Positions 10,568 to 21,091 of a stretch of DNA of 64,000 nucleotides are shown here, piece after piece. This DNA comes from Dysidea avara (taxonomy: Eukaryota; Porifera; Demospongiae; Dictyoceratida; Dysideidae), in assembly GCF_963678975.1 (NCBI RefSeq), contig NC_089273.1, positions 33,542,973-33,606,972 of the forward strand, written 5' to 3'. The position numbers were made by a program, and so were the translations under genes. The notes below the pieces were generated by a model. It was not told the DNA's origin and ran no database searches. It saw nothing but the letters and a program-made list of their open reading frames with translations. Positions within the stretch are counted from its first letter, which is position 1; each line of letters starts with the position of its first letter.

Positions 10568-11298
10568 CAGTGTTTATTCTAGGGCTGTTAGGGGGAGAAC
10601 TTTCCCCCCTATAAAATCTCAGACTCACTCCCTAAAATTGTGAGTGACTATTAGACTATATGTTTAGGTCATAATAATTAAACTTGGTATTGAATGGCAC
10701 ACAAACTTGTCAAAAATGCTCTCAGATTCAATCTCAAAGTGTTTAATATGTAAAAATTTCCTGGTTAAACATTACAAATGCAACCTTAAAATGCTCTCAG
10801 ATTTAGTTTAATTATTAAACATCTCCTGTATTAAGTACACATATATACCACTAACAAAAATTCCTACATAATTATAGTGATGCTGGGCTTCATGCAATAT
10901 CTGAGAGCCCAATTTTACCCAGCTTTTCTAAATAGCATGCTCAGTTAACACTCAAAAAATAATGTTTTAAATTCAATCTCAGAAATTTCTAAGCCAGCTG
11001 CAGTTTACTTTCAAAATCACATGCTGTGCACAGCCAGTGAAACCAGATTTAATCTCAGAAAGCCTAATGATAAAAAAAACTTCAGTCATGAAAATACCCT
11101 ATTATTCTGATTAATATATTCAATTTCAAATAACTGAAGTTTCTTGGCACCCATGCAGTTTGCTAGTGATTTGTGGTATAGATCATGCAGTGATGGTCAA
11201 TACAGCTATATATTATGCTATAGCTATATCTCACACAAATAGTTTATTCTGGCGACAGATTCAACATATGCAGTGCACTGTATACTATTAAATAGTAG

Positions 11299-11650
11299 CA
11301 GGGGCGGAGGAAGTATAGTTGATATGAGGGGGGGGCTGGACTGACCCAGGCTTATCTCTAGTTTGGTAAGGTGAGACCAAAAAAAAAAAAACAAAGAAAA
11401 AAAAAAAAAAAAAAAAAAGGTCACAACCAACTAACAACCTCACCAGCTACCATTTCTAGCTGATAAACTACATAAAAATCCTTACATAGCTCGCTACACA
11501 GTGACTACTTTATTAGAGTGACTGCTCTATTAGAGTATCTCGATCTTTATCACGGTTTTCAGCCCCACTCCAAGAAAGATAATTTCGGTGTGATATCATT
11601 CTGAGGGGGGGGCTTCAGCCCCCTAGCCCCTACCCTTTCCGCCGCCTATG
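11299..11650. mobile_element. 352-bp hAT-type MITE with perfect 8-bp target duplication
   Basis: The ends are CAGGGGCGGAGG and CCGCCGCCTATG, and AATAGTAG is duplicated on both sides (11,291-11,298 and 11,651-11,658). The interior has a G-run, a GACC-(A)n-GGTCAC block and the motif CTATTAGAGTATCTCGATC. Confidence 0.9.
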
Positions 11651-13161
11651 AATAGTAGTAATAGAATAATAGCGTATACTGACATGAGGTGCACATGGCT
11701 GTCCTAGATATTACATCATTATGTTGTCACTACTACCATAGATTATATATTCCCTACCCGAGATTGGAAACCAAGGCAATTAACACCAATCAACAGTTCC
11801 ACTCAGCGTTGAACGTGTAACGGCGTAGTGTAACGAAGATCCGCTTCGTCAGTAAATCAGGAAGATTGTGCAGAGGAATGGATGATGAATTCGAGCTACG
11901 TATATAGCACCCACAGGTCATGCAACAATGGATCTGTAGTCCTTACCCACCTGGTGCTTAACTTGCATTACTTCACCAGCTAGGCCTTCCACTGAACAGC
12001 TAGCTATTCAGTGAGTGCACTCATTAGCTACATAGCTATGTATTCTGTATACTGCATCTATGTATAGTTACACTTTCAGGACTTTTATTATTGCTGATCT
12101 GTAAATAATCTACCTTATTAATTGTACATGTTTCATCACTTTCCTTCCTTGTAGGTGAAAGAGCAATTTGTAGTGGATCACGCTGTACAGCATGACACAT
12201 CACTGCAATTAACTTCGCATCTTTTTTTTGTAATTACTAACAACATCTTATTGAGATACTGACATTCTTTTGCAGCTTGGAATGATCACTGAGATAATAT
12301 GATAGCACTTCAGTATGCTGTGTTATGCTGCTAATATGTGTATAAAATACTGCACAGACAATGAATTGAACACAATAAGCATGAATTATGTAGGTTTTCC
12401 TAGACTAGATAACTTGACCCTCAGCATTTGTTGGCATTTTCTAAAATGCAGCCATGACTCATGGTGATTTGGTAGTTTTGAAGCATCAATTGATCGACAT
12501 GCTGCTTCACAAATGCACAGTGACAGTCAGAGCCTGCATGGCTGCTATCAGTTGAATGTTAGAGGGCTGCCAAGTGTCTATAGAAAAGCAGTGCCACTAT
12601 AGCTACCTGTATATATGTACAAACAGGAGAAAAAAGGTTAGGGACAGATACACTAGACAATGGACACCAGACCCATTTTAAAGATACAATATGCAGTATG
12701 TCTCTGGCATATGCAACAGTTGAAAATTATTTTGGTTTGCAAGTGTTCGGATAGCCATAGCAAACAATACACAATGGCTGAAGAGATCATGTGGCAAAGG
12801 ATTTATAGCTATATGCATAATTATATATGACAAGAAGTAGCTAGCATCAAATCATTGCTAGAAGTGAATCAGATCTCAATCATAAATTACGACATCTTTA
12901 CATCAAACAATTGTATTCCTTATACCTGTATAACAGTGCCCAGTAACTATCTGCCATCTACACAGTATAGTCACTCCAATAGAAACCAATAGTTACAAGC
13001 TGCCAGCAGCAAACCCATACCACAATTCAGTGACCTTATATTATTTTAATTTATTTACACAAAATAGCCGCAGTCATAGTCTATAGGGTGGTGGTTCCAG
13101 CAACAATCATCCTTTTCTCAAATATATATGCTTACAAAGAAAGTGTACAACTAATTCACAT

Positions 13162-13478
13162 CAGTGGCGGATTTAGGGGGTTTCAAAATTTCCACGGAAA
13201 CCCCCTTTGAAAAATGATTGCGTAACAATTAAATGATTTAATTAGCGCGGCGTGCGCCTCGATTGAGATACTCTAATAGAGCAGTCGCAGTAGCTATTAA
13301 AGTAGTGTGTAGCAAGTTATTTAAGATATTTTATGTACTGTGACCTTTTTTTTTTTTTTTTTTGGTCTCACTTTACCAAACCAGACGATGTAGTGCAAAC
13401 TTTTGCGTATCTTATGTCAGTGTATATCTCCACCTTCTAAACTGGAAACCCCTTTATAAATTCCTAGATCCGCCACTG
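13162..13478. mobile_element. 317-bp hAT-like MITE
   Basis: The ends are CAGTGGCGGATTTAGG and CCTAGATCCGCCACTG. The interior has a poly-T tract next to GGTCTCAC and the complement of the TATTAGAGTATCTC motif, linking it to the 11,299 and 41,358 elements. The flanks share CACAT; the full 8-bp duplication is not intact. Confidence 0.8.
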
Positions 13479-14424
13479 CACATATAAGACTGCTATGGTC
13501 CCATGAGATATTTATGAAGATTATTTTAATCGGTGCATTGATGAGACAATGCCGGCATGGACACTGTCTAGATGGTGAGTATTGGTGACCACTGAGATTT
13601 CTAGTATGGACATATTCGTTACTACAAGTAACGAAGTTACTAATCTCGTTAGTTATCCTCTGAGTAACGCCTAGCCACAACGAAGTAACGAGGCCTACTG
13701 AATGAAGCTTATTCACCAGCTTCTTACTTATAACCAAGATTTGCATATTGTCCAACAACGCAATCATGTCACGTGATAAGGTGGTAGTTTCACACGTGAC
13801 AGCTTAAGGCTGTGGACACAAAGTAATATAATATGTAATATTATTACAGTTACTTTATTTTATGGGTAATATGTAACTGTAACTAAATAGTTCAGTTGCA
13901 AGTAATATGTAATATGTAACTAGTTACTTTTACAAAGTAACTTGCCCAACACTGGCAATAACTACTCAGACAACGTATTAAAACCTCCAAAGTTCGCCAT
14001 TGCAGATCGAAAATGAATAAATAATTGATCATAACACACGTACATACTGAAAACTACAACATATTACTACTTATTACCTAACTATATACTTATTACTACC
14101 TATACGTACTTAACTTAACCAATGTCAAGTCAGGAAATTCGTCCTCAGCAGTAAGCGAATACTGGCGGAGTATCATTTTTGCATTGTACCTCCACAAAGT
14201 CACAGACAGTTGCTGGAGAAGTTGGCGCCTAGCAAACTTTCGAGATCGAAAATTGAAAGGGTCTTTCGCTGTACTTTCGCCTGAAAACTAATTTTGTAGG
14301 GACTCAACCTAGTCAGAAAGACGCGAAATTAATTTAGCTGTTACTTGGGATAATTTACAGCGGATTTGGACGCTTCCTCAGAGCTCTAAAACCTCCAAAC
14401 TTTCAGGGCACGATAAATGGCGAT

Positions 14425-14818
14425 AGTCTCACGTAGCCAGGCCCACTCTTCGCGCGGCGCTTATCGATTGATAATTATAAGCGCCTAGCTGCGAGAAGGT
14501 CTGGTGGCAAAGTTGTTCTGACACCCTGAGTTTTTTCAGGGTGCATGATAATGAAACACCTGGTTAACTTTCATCACGCCACGTCATATTGCGGGTTGTT
14601 AGCAAATTCCTTTCTTTATTGACAGTAAGCCACTAGTCCACAATATGACGTGACGTGATGAAAGACTTTAACCAGGTGTTTCATTATCACCCTGAAAAAA
14701 CTCAGGGTGTCAGAACAACATCACTATTCGAACTATACCAGACCCTCTCGCAGCTAGGCGCTTATAATTACCAATCGATAAGCGCCGCGCGAAGAGTGGG
14801 TCTGGCTACGCGAGACTA
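14425..14818. mobile_element. 394-bp Mutator-like foldback element
   Basis: Two long inverted arms (about 160 bp each) start with AGTCTCACGTAGCCAGGCCC and end with the near complement finishing in CTACGCGAGACT. AAATGGCGAT is repeated at both sides (14,415-14,424 and 14,819-14,828), a 9-10-bp duplication typical of Mutator-like elements. The loop is only about 60 bp. Confidence 0.85.
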
Positions 14819-14847
14819 AAATGGCGATTCAGTAAACTAAACGGATA

Positions 14848-15711
14848 AGGTAAGTGCGCCTAATTCCGGACAGTTCCTAACTCCGGACGCTTTCAATGTT
14901 TGGCGTCATATCTCCAAAACTATCAACAGCATTTGCTTGAAATTTTAGGTGAATAATGCTTCATATACAATGATGCTGTGATCCTAAAAGTCCTGCTAGT
15001 TTTTTTTAAACAAGGTGATTCATAATTTTATTTAATTGCTGTAAAGCATTAATAAATAAATAAAAAGGGGTTATAATTTTTTTAAAGATACTAAGACAAT
15101 GATAATCGAGGTGATTATTTATTGCTGTGTGTGGCAAAATTATCAAAAAATTTTAGATAATCGCTGCGTATTCCCAAACTCAAAGAGCTATCTGGCTGAT
15201 TTTCATACAGTGCAGAGGGACAACTATGACGTACCACTGTACAAAGTTTCGTTTGCAAGCAATCAGCCAAACACTTGCTATGGACGATTTTGTAAGAGCT
15301 AGTCTTATTGAAGCTACATAATATTTGCGTAAATACACCTAGATTTGAAATACCCATAACTCGGCAACGAAAGGTACTATAACTCTCGAAATAGAGTATA
15401 AGGTGGGCAATAGATGCACGTTTAACGTGGCGGTGTTTAAAATTCGAAATCAACTTCGGAACTGCTGTATCAGACGTGATAAAAAGTGTCCGGAGTTAGG
15501 AGCATGCGCGATATTTACATAGTTGAATTTTGGAGCGAAGCTCGACGGATAGAGATATTTTGATGAAACTTGCAGGACTGATGCACCATAGGATAGGCTT
15601 TATCACCATATTTTAAGGATTGAGTAATTCGCTTGCATGGCGGAGATGGGCTTGATGGCGGAGATGGAGCACCTGAAAGCAAAAATTGTCCCGAGTTAGG
15701 CGCACTTACCT
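14848..15711. mobile_element. 864-bp element with AGGTAAGTGCGC termini and TA duplication
   Basis: The left end AGGTAAGTGCGCCTAATTCC mirrors the right end CGAGTTAGGCGCACTTACCT, with TA on each side (14,846-14,847 and 15,712-15,713). The interior holds further 'CTAACTCCGG' copies in both orientations. The open frames at 15,099-15,453 overlap on opposite strands and resemble no family I know. Confidence 0.75.
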
Positions 15712-15988
15712 TAGTAGTACGTAACGCTCTCGGATTTTTGACGATCGTCAGTTACACAACTGTGTTCAACTTACCATGATTGGAAATCCTTCAAATACAA
15801 CGGCCAAGATGCCAAACTGCTTTTCCTCTCCTCTTCTTCATCGGTAAGATGAAACCATAGTAATCAAAGGAAAGGTGTTGATTATTTCAACGCTGACGGT
15901 TCGTGGTTTTGTATAGAATTCCTCCGGTTTCCAATCCCGGGTAGGGAATATATAATCTATGCTACTACCAACCATATGATCTTAATTC

Positions 15989-16606
15989 TAGGGCTGCACC
16001 GATTTTGGTATCGGTATCTGGCCGATACTGCTGTTTTCATGAAGTATCGGAATCGGCCATTATATTGTTGCAGATACCGATTCTTATCACGTGCACGGAG
16101 AATAAAATAACGTTCGTTTACTTGCTTATTTTACTAGCACAGTGGACGCCTAAAAGCATCAAGTGTAACACTAACAGCTAACTACCAGCAAAATTTGATC
16201 TATGCTGAAACCTACGTGTGATAATGAAAAAAAGATCGATATACTCTAATAGAACAGTCAATAATTCTAATAGAGCAATCAGGTAGAAGTGACTGTTTCA
16301 GTATTAGAATAAACACCATTATGATATTATCTACACTTCTCCAGAAGAATACTGGTCTGGAATATCCACTGCATGGTTTGCATTTCAGTGACTTCTTTGT
16401 GAATCTTGATTGGCTACTTCAGTATAAACATGAACCATACTGAAAACGTGTACAAGAATACCATGAAATGCACTATATAATAAATGTGTACACTATGAAG
16501 TAGCTACTTTAAGGTACTTGGTATCGGTACTTGTACTTGCAGATACTTCCCAGCTGAGTACTTGGTATTTGAAGTATCGGTAAAAAGTGGAATCGGTGCA
16601 GCCCTA
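15989..16606. mobile_element. 618-bp hAT-type element, TAGGGCTGCACCGATT termini
   Basis: The termini TAGGGCTGCACCGATT and AATCGGTGCAGCCCTA are flanked by a perfect 8-bp duplication CTTAATTC (15,981-15,988 and 16,607-16,614). The interior is rich in GTATCGG repeats. Confidence 0.92.
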
Positions 16607-17184
16607 CTTAATTCTTAATCACAAAAATCAAAATCATCAACACTCGTCGCAGCCTTAAATGACTAACCAGTTTCACAACTATTTCAACTGTTGTGAACAA
16701 AGACAACTATATGTAGACTTACATCTGGTCACCCCCCAAATGAGAAATTCTAGAATAAACACTGGTGTGTTCACAAAGTATATAGATTTTAAAGTGTATA
16801 GAGGGACTATAGCACAGCTTGGAATTTAGGCTGTAAAATAAATAGAATCAAATTATAAAGTGGAGTATTGGCTGTGCAGGTGCAGAACATAGGAAGGAAC
16901 ACAGAGAGGTGTTTTTGAGAAATTGCCAAGGTAGTCTCAGTTCCATCGATGATTTAGATCACATGATCCCTGGGAGACAGGATCCTATTGGCTGTCTGCA
17001 ACCCAGCAGGCCAGAAGTTTGACTGATTCAAGTGCATTTAATGTTTTTAGCAGTAGCTATTATGGGATTGTACGATCCACACTTGAGCTGCATACTCAAG
17101 TACTGTCCATACACATTGGGGCAAACTTAATTTGCAACAGAGAAACAACCGCAGAGTGAATGGTGCATAAATTTTAGACACTTG

Positions 17185-17416
17185 CACTACAGTAAAGTGT
17201 GTATTTGTGCATATGTGATATGCTGTAAATGTGTCGTACATAGTATGCCCTCCTGTAATGTGTGTGATGTGTAGATCTGATGATAGTTGACATTTGCCTC
17301 ATTAGTTAGCAAATGTGAACTATCATCTCCTACACATCACATACCCCACTGAGTACATTTTATGCACACCATTTAGAGTTCATCACATATGTACAGATAC
17401 ACTTTTTATTGTAGTG
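17185..17416. mobile_element. 232-bp CACTA-like MITE
   Basis: The ends CACTACAGTAAAGTGT and ACACTTTTTATTGTAGTG are flanked by TTG on each side; copy B shows the empty site with one TTG. The CACTA terminus plus 3-bp duplication fits the CACTA/EnSpm superfamily. An 80-bp hairpin (about 17,261-17,341) lies in its middle. Confidence 0.8.
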
Positions 17417-18062
17417 TTGGTAGCCAGCTAACTTTGGAAGCAGTAATGCATGCATGTGACAGCGATCAGACCCAGGGGCGTAGCCAGCCAATACTTGATG
17501 GTTGGGCATAACATCAACTTAACTACACACAAGCAACACGCTCACTTTCGTGCGAGACATCAAAGAAAGAAAAAGAAATGAAAAGTGTATGCACACAAGG
17601 CCTACAGCTACCTATGCTATAGCGAAAACAAATACTGTTTGCATGTATGCAAACATTTACTAGCTATTATGCTATTCTATTAAACTTGTAGGACAGGCAT
17701 CCACCGACGATCGTCGTAGCCGATCATCACGTGACATCAAACTGCTGAACCTACAAGAACCAACAATTAACCAGTTCATCACATATTTACTACAATCAAC
17801 TTGCAGTATAGTTTACAGACCAATCATCACAGCGATATGTAATGTTTTTTCAAGTAAACGCCACATGGCACCAAATGATGGCCGGGGGCGCTAATTTATG
17901 AACTATAGTGAGTCCTATCACAAATATCAGCATGCCAAGAAAGCTTCGTCCCAGACTTAGCTATAGCAGCCAATGTACACTTTCCATGAATCTGGTGTAA
18001 ACCACAGCTCAGTTAATCAGTACAAATTGTGCACGTGACACTTTAAATGGTTCACTGGGTTC

Positions 18063-18326
18063 CTAGTCTCGTGCCCAGACCCCACCCACTGCGTTGAATA
18101 GGGTCTGGTGACATTCGCAGGAGTTTTGGGCCCTACGCCATTTTTCTTTTCTGACCAATCGGACGCCTTGATTCAGGTACAACGCGATTTTATAGGCTGG
18201 AACTAGGAAAATGGCCGACTACAGCTATGGATACAAATGTGTAAACAATATGGCGGCGGGCCCAAAAACATAGCGTAAGTCACCAGACCCTATTCAACGC
18301 AGTGGGTGGGGTCTGGGCACGAGACT
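18063..18326. mobile_element. 264-bp Mutator-like MITE
   Basis: The termini CTAGTCTCGTGCCCAGACCC and its complement are nearly perfect for about 50 bp. ACTGGGTTC (9 bp) is duplicated at 18,054-18,062 and 18,327-18,335. It shares the AGTCTC...CCAGACCC start with the 14,425 element, so the two are probably related. Confidence 0.9.
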
Positions 18327-18329
18327 ACT

Positions 18330-19265
18330 GGGTTCCCGGTACAGGGTTGCTATCTCTCAAAAAGCAGAAAACGAACACAAATTTTCGAATTCAAACTGCC
18401 CTACCAGCCAAGACAAGAAAAGCCAACTCTTCCTCATAGTGATGTGATAAGGTTGGATGCATAGTCTGTCTATGCTGTTAGTCTGGAAAGGATCTGAGAC
18501 TTCTCACCATCTGGGTGAAGAACGTCAAAAATTTCGTGCGTCATTTCAAGGGATTCTCTCAATGGTACCAAAGTGCTTTCCAGTACTTCTGATGACACAC
18601 TGGTCACTTAATTTTGTTTAGAATGATGATAAAGGATGGATCAAAACGTTTGGTAGTAGTAGTAGTTGGGGTTTCTGTGATTTCATATGGTGCAATATAC
18701 CAGCAGCTCACTAGGAGCTCCACCCAGCTCGAATCAAAAATGAAAGATTTTATGCTTTTTTCGGTTTGTTTTTGGATGTTTTGCAGCATAATGGTGATGT
18801 AGGGTGATCTAGTGAAAACTTGAAGCTGCCGTGGAGCGTGATGGGTGAAGTCAAATTTGGACGATTTTGCTGCCTCCCTGGATGCATAGCTTAGAGCGAG
18901 GCGTGGAAGCCGTGGATGAAATAATAATTGACAACCGCTACTACCAAACGTTCAGGGACATCTTTTGCCATAGTTTTAGTTTATAACTGATGATTGTTGT
19001 GGCTGCAGAAGCGCTGGAAATGGCTAGAAAGCGCGACACAATTCTTTGATGCTGCAGAAAAATTTGACGCTCGTCACCCAGATGGTGAGAAGTCTCAGAT
19101 CTTTTCCAAACTAACAGCATAGACAGACTATGCACCCAACCGTATCGAAACACTATGAGGAAGAGTTAGCTTCTCTTACCCTGGGTGGTAGGGCAGTTTG
19201 AATTCGAAACTTCGTATCTCTTTGTCTGTTTTTTCAAAGAAAACAACCCTGTGCCGGGCACCCAG
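18330..19265. repeat. Foldback arms inside the 17,473 element
   Basis: Sequence from the CCCGGTACAGGGTTG region through the block CCTCATAG (about 18,440) recurs inverted near 19,150-19,265, with a centre near 18,800. The left arm was split by insertion of the 18,063-18,326 MITE. This leaves an inverted repeat of some 230 bp per arm, partly diverged. Confidence 0.75.
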
Positions 19266-20243
19266 CAGATCATTTACTTATTTCTGTGCGTACTTTTCAA
19301 CTACAACAACTCTGGATACGATTTGGCTAAGTAGCAAGTTTCATCCGGTCCTTTGTGTGGAGAACGAAATTTTAAAAATAAATTTTGCATCTTGCGAGAT
19401 ACTGAAAACGATATTTCTGTGAAGACAACAATCGTCCCTCCGGTTTCATGATGGATCAAGCAATGGGATACTACAATGAACATCCCACAATGGTAGGGGG
19501 ATTGATTTGTAGAAGTTGATTTTTCGGATTGCGGACCCTAGCTATGTCAAATCCCGCGTTGCAACTGGGGCCAACGGTGGGGATTTGACACGATAGGTTT
19601 GCCCTAGCTACTATGGGGCATTTGACATTCGCCAGTGTCAAATCCCCACTACAGCCCTATATATGCCCTGGGGGAGAGTGGGGCAATATATTGATTGGTG
19701 CATAATTAGTATAGGGACCTCCCAAGGGATTTTCCGCGTTATGGATCACGTGATACACCATCTATCTCGATCCTTCTTTCGAAGTCATAAACGAGGTACA
19801 CGTTTACGCTTTACAGTATTAAAGTAGGATTGTTTTATGTGCTGCTGTGCTGAATCCTCGCGTGAATCTTAAGCTACTTGTGATGGTTGGGCAAAAGTTT
19901 GTGATAGTTAGGCAAGAAACTCCGGCATGGTTGGGAAAATTCCCGCCCATGCCCACCCTTGGCTACGCCCCTGATCAGACCAATCTATATAAAATTCCCA
20001 AGTATCGAACAGGTGAAATCCAGATATAGGTGTAGAAAAAAATATTGAATTGATTTACGTTTTCTATCGTAATAGCTAATGCATCACATTTTGCAAACTT
20101 AATTGGCCACTTCACAGTCCATAGAAAAAATCTATGTTCATACGTAAATCATCTTGCAACTTAGAGCAATCTTCTAAGCAGATAATTATAATTTCATTAT
20201 AAATCGTGGCAACATCAACTGCGAAGAATTTGATGTTGTAATA

Positions 20244-20497
20244 ACACCTGTCACTATTACAAGATCTAATCATGAACAAAAATTCCTACACTATCATACA
20301 TCAATAGACAATTATAAGTACTCATTTTTTCCAAGAACAATACCAGAATGGAATGGACTACCACAAGACATCATCAACCAACAAACTATTGACAGCTTCA
20401 AACAATTATTATACAATCACTTTTAATTTAATGTACATTAGCACTTATGCCCCAGGCGGGCTCTGCTAATTAAACAATATAATAATAATAATAATAA
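20244..20497 (+). mobile_element. 5'-truncated non-LTR retrotransposon 3' end (CR1/L2-like)
   Basis: An insertion relative to copy B. An open frame (20,244-20,426) encodes the last 60 residues of a LINE reverse transcriptase protein, with the signature SFFPRTIPEWNGLPQDII and DSFKQLL before the stop. An untranslated tail ending in (AAT)n follows to about 20,497. Strong 5' truncation is typical of target-primed insertion. Confidence 0.85.
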
Positions 20498-20665
20498 AAT
20501 TCCGGGTTTTACTGTATACTGTACACGCCCGAAAATTTCGGAAATCACATGCACAAGATTTTGACCAATCAAAACGTTTCTTAAACTTCAAAACCGCCCT
20601 CTATTGTTTTTTTAAATGCCTTTAGTCAAGCGGGAAACTAAAAGTGAAGAGTCTGCGTTTACAGC

Positions 20666-21091
20666 ATGGCGAAACGGGTGTGGTCGACTGCTCGATGGAT
20701 TGCTAGTTACCGTAACGGTGGATATACTACTGCAGACACATTTTCAACATCCTTATTTGCAAAAAGATCTGAAAGCACAGAGTCACTCGTTATAATAAAC
20801 AATCTGCAGCAAGCAAGTGAGCTAGACGGTTCCAGCACTGTGCAATGTGATGGTCCTGGATCCTTGCCTGGATCCAACTTGAAGGTCGACTTGAAAAATA
20901 CATGCGCCAATAAAAGGCTGTCTGTTTGGTTCAAAAACTTCGCCTTAGCTTCACTATGCGTAGTTGTTGCTGTCGCATTTTGTATACCTGTCATCGTTTA
21001 CCTTACTGGTGATGATCACAGCTCAGGAAAACTACGAGCTGCAATCAACGATTACAATTTTAGTAACTGCTCAACAGACACCATGATGCAG
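20666..21091 (+). CDS. Receptor A exon 1: cytosolic N-terminus and signal anchor
   Basis: 142 codons end in ATG ATG CAG before the donor GTATGTG, phase 0. The ATG is the first in the frame. The hydrophobic segment FALASLCVVVAVAFCIPVIV lies about 90 residues in, too late for an ordinary cleavable signal peptide. Confidence 0.85.

Larger units (their letters stand above)
11737..15961. mobile_element. About 4.2 kb element with CATAGATTATATATTCCC termini
   Basis: The inverted ends (CATAGATTATATATTCCCTA and its complement TAGGGAATATATAATCTATG) are flanked by the direct repeat CTACTAC on both sides. Three further elements are nested inside (13,162-13,478; 14,425-14,818; 14,848-15,711). No protein-coding frame is recognised in the remainder. 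Confidence 0.7.
10568..16764. mobile_element. CAGTGTTTATTCTAG-family hAT-like element, expanded by nested insertions
   Basis: Terminal inverted repeats CAGTGTTTATTCTAG and CTAGAATAAACACTG bound the block. The flank GTGTGTTC occurs on the right and, with four extra bases CATG, on the left; copy B has the empty site GTGTGTTCACAAAG. Subtracting the nested elements (11,299-11,650; 11,737-15,961; 15,989-16,606) and their target duplications leaves about 0.98 kb, close to the 965-bp relative of this family in copy B at 39,994-40,958. No transposase is encoded. Confidence 0.85.
17473..19973. mobile_element. 2.5 kb hAT-like element, CAGGGGCGTAGCCAG termini
   Basis: The ends CAGGGGCGTAGCCAGC and TTGGCTACGCCCCTG are flanked by the perfect 8-bp duplication ATCAGACC (17,465-17,472; 19,974-19,981). 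Copy B has the empty site GCGATCAAACCAATC. Inside are a Mutator-like MITE (18,063-18,326) and a long foldback (about 18,330-19,265). No transposase frame survives. Confidence 0.88.

Noticed and set aside
15099-15453. Open frames on both strands inside the 14,848-15,711 element
   Set aside because: They overlap antisense to each other, show no transposase motifs such as DDE or zinc fingers, and are likely chance frames.
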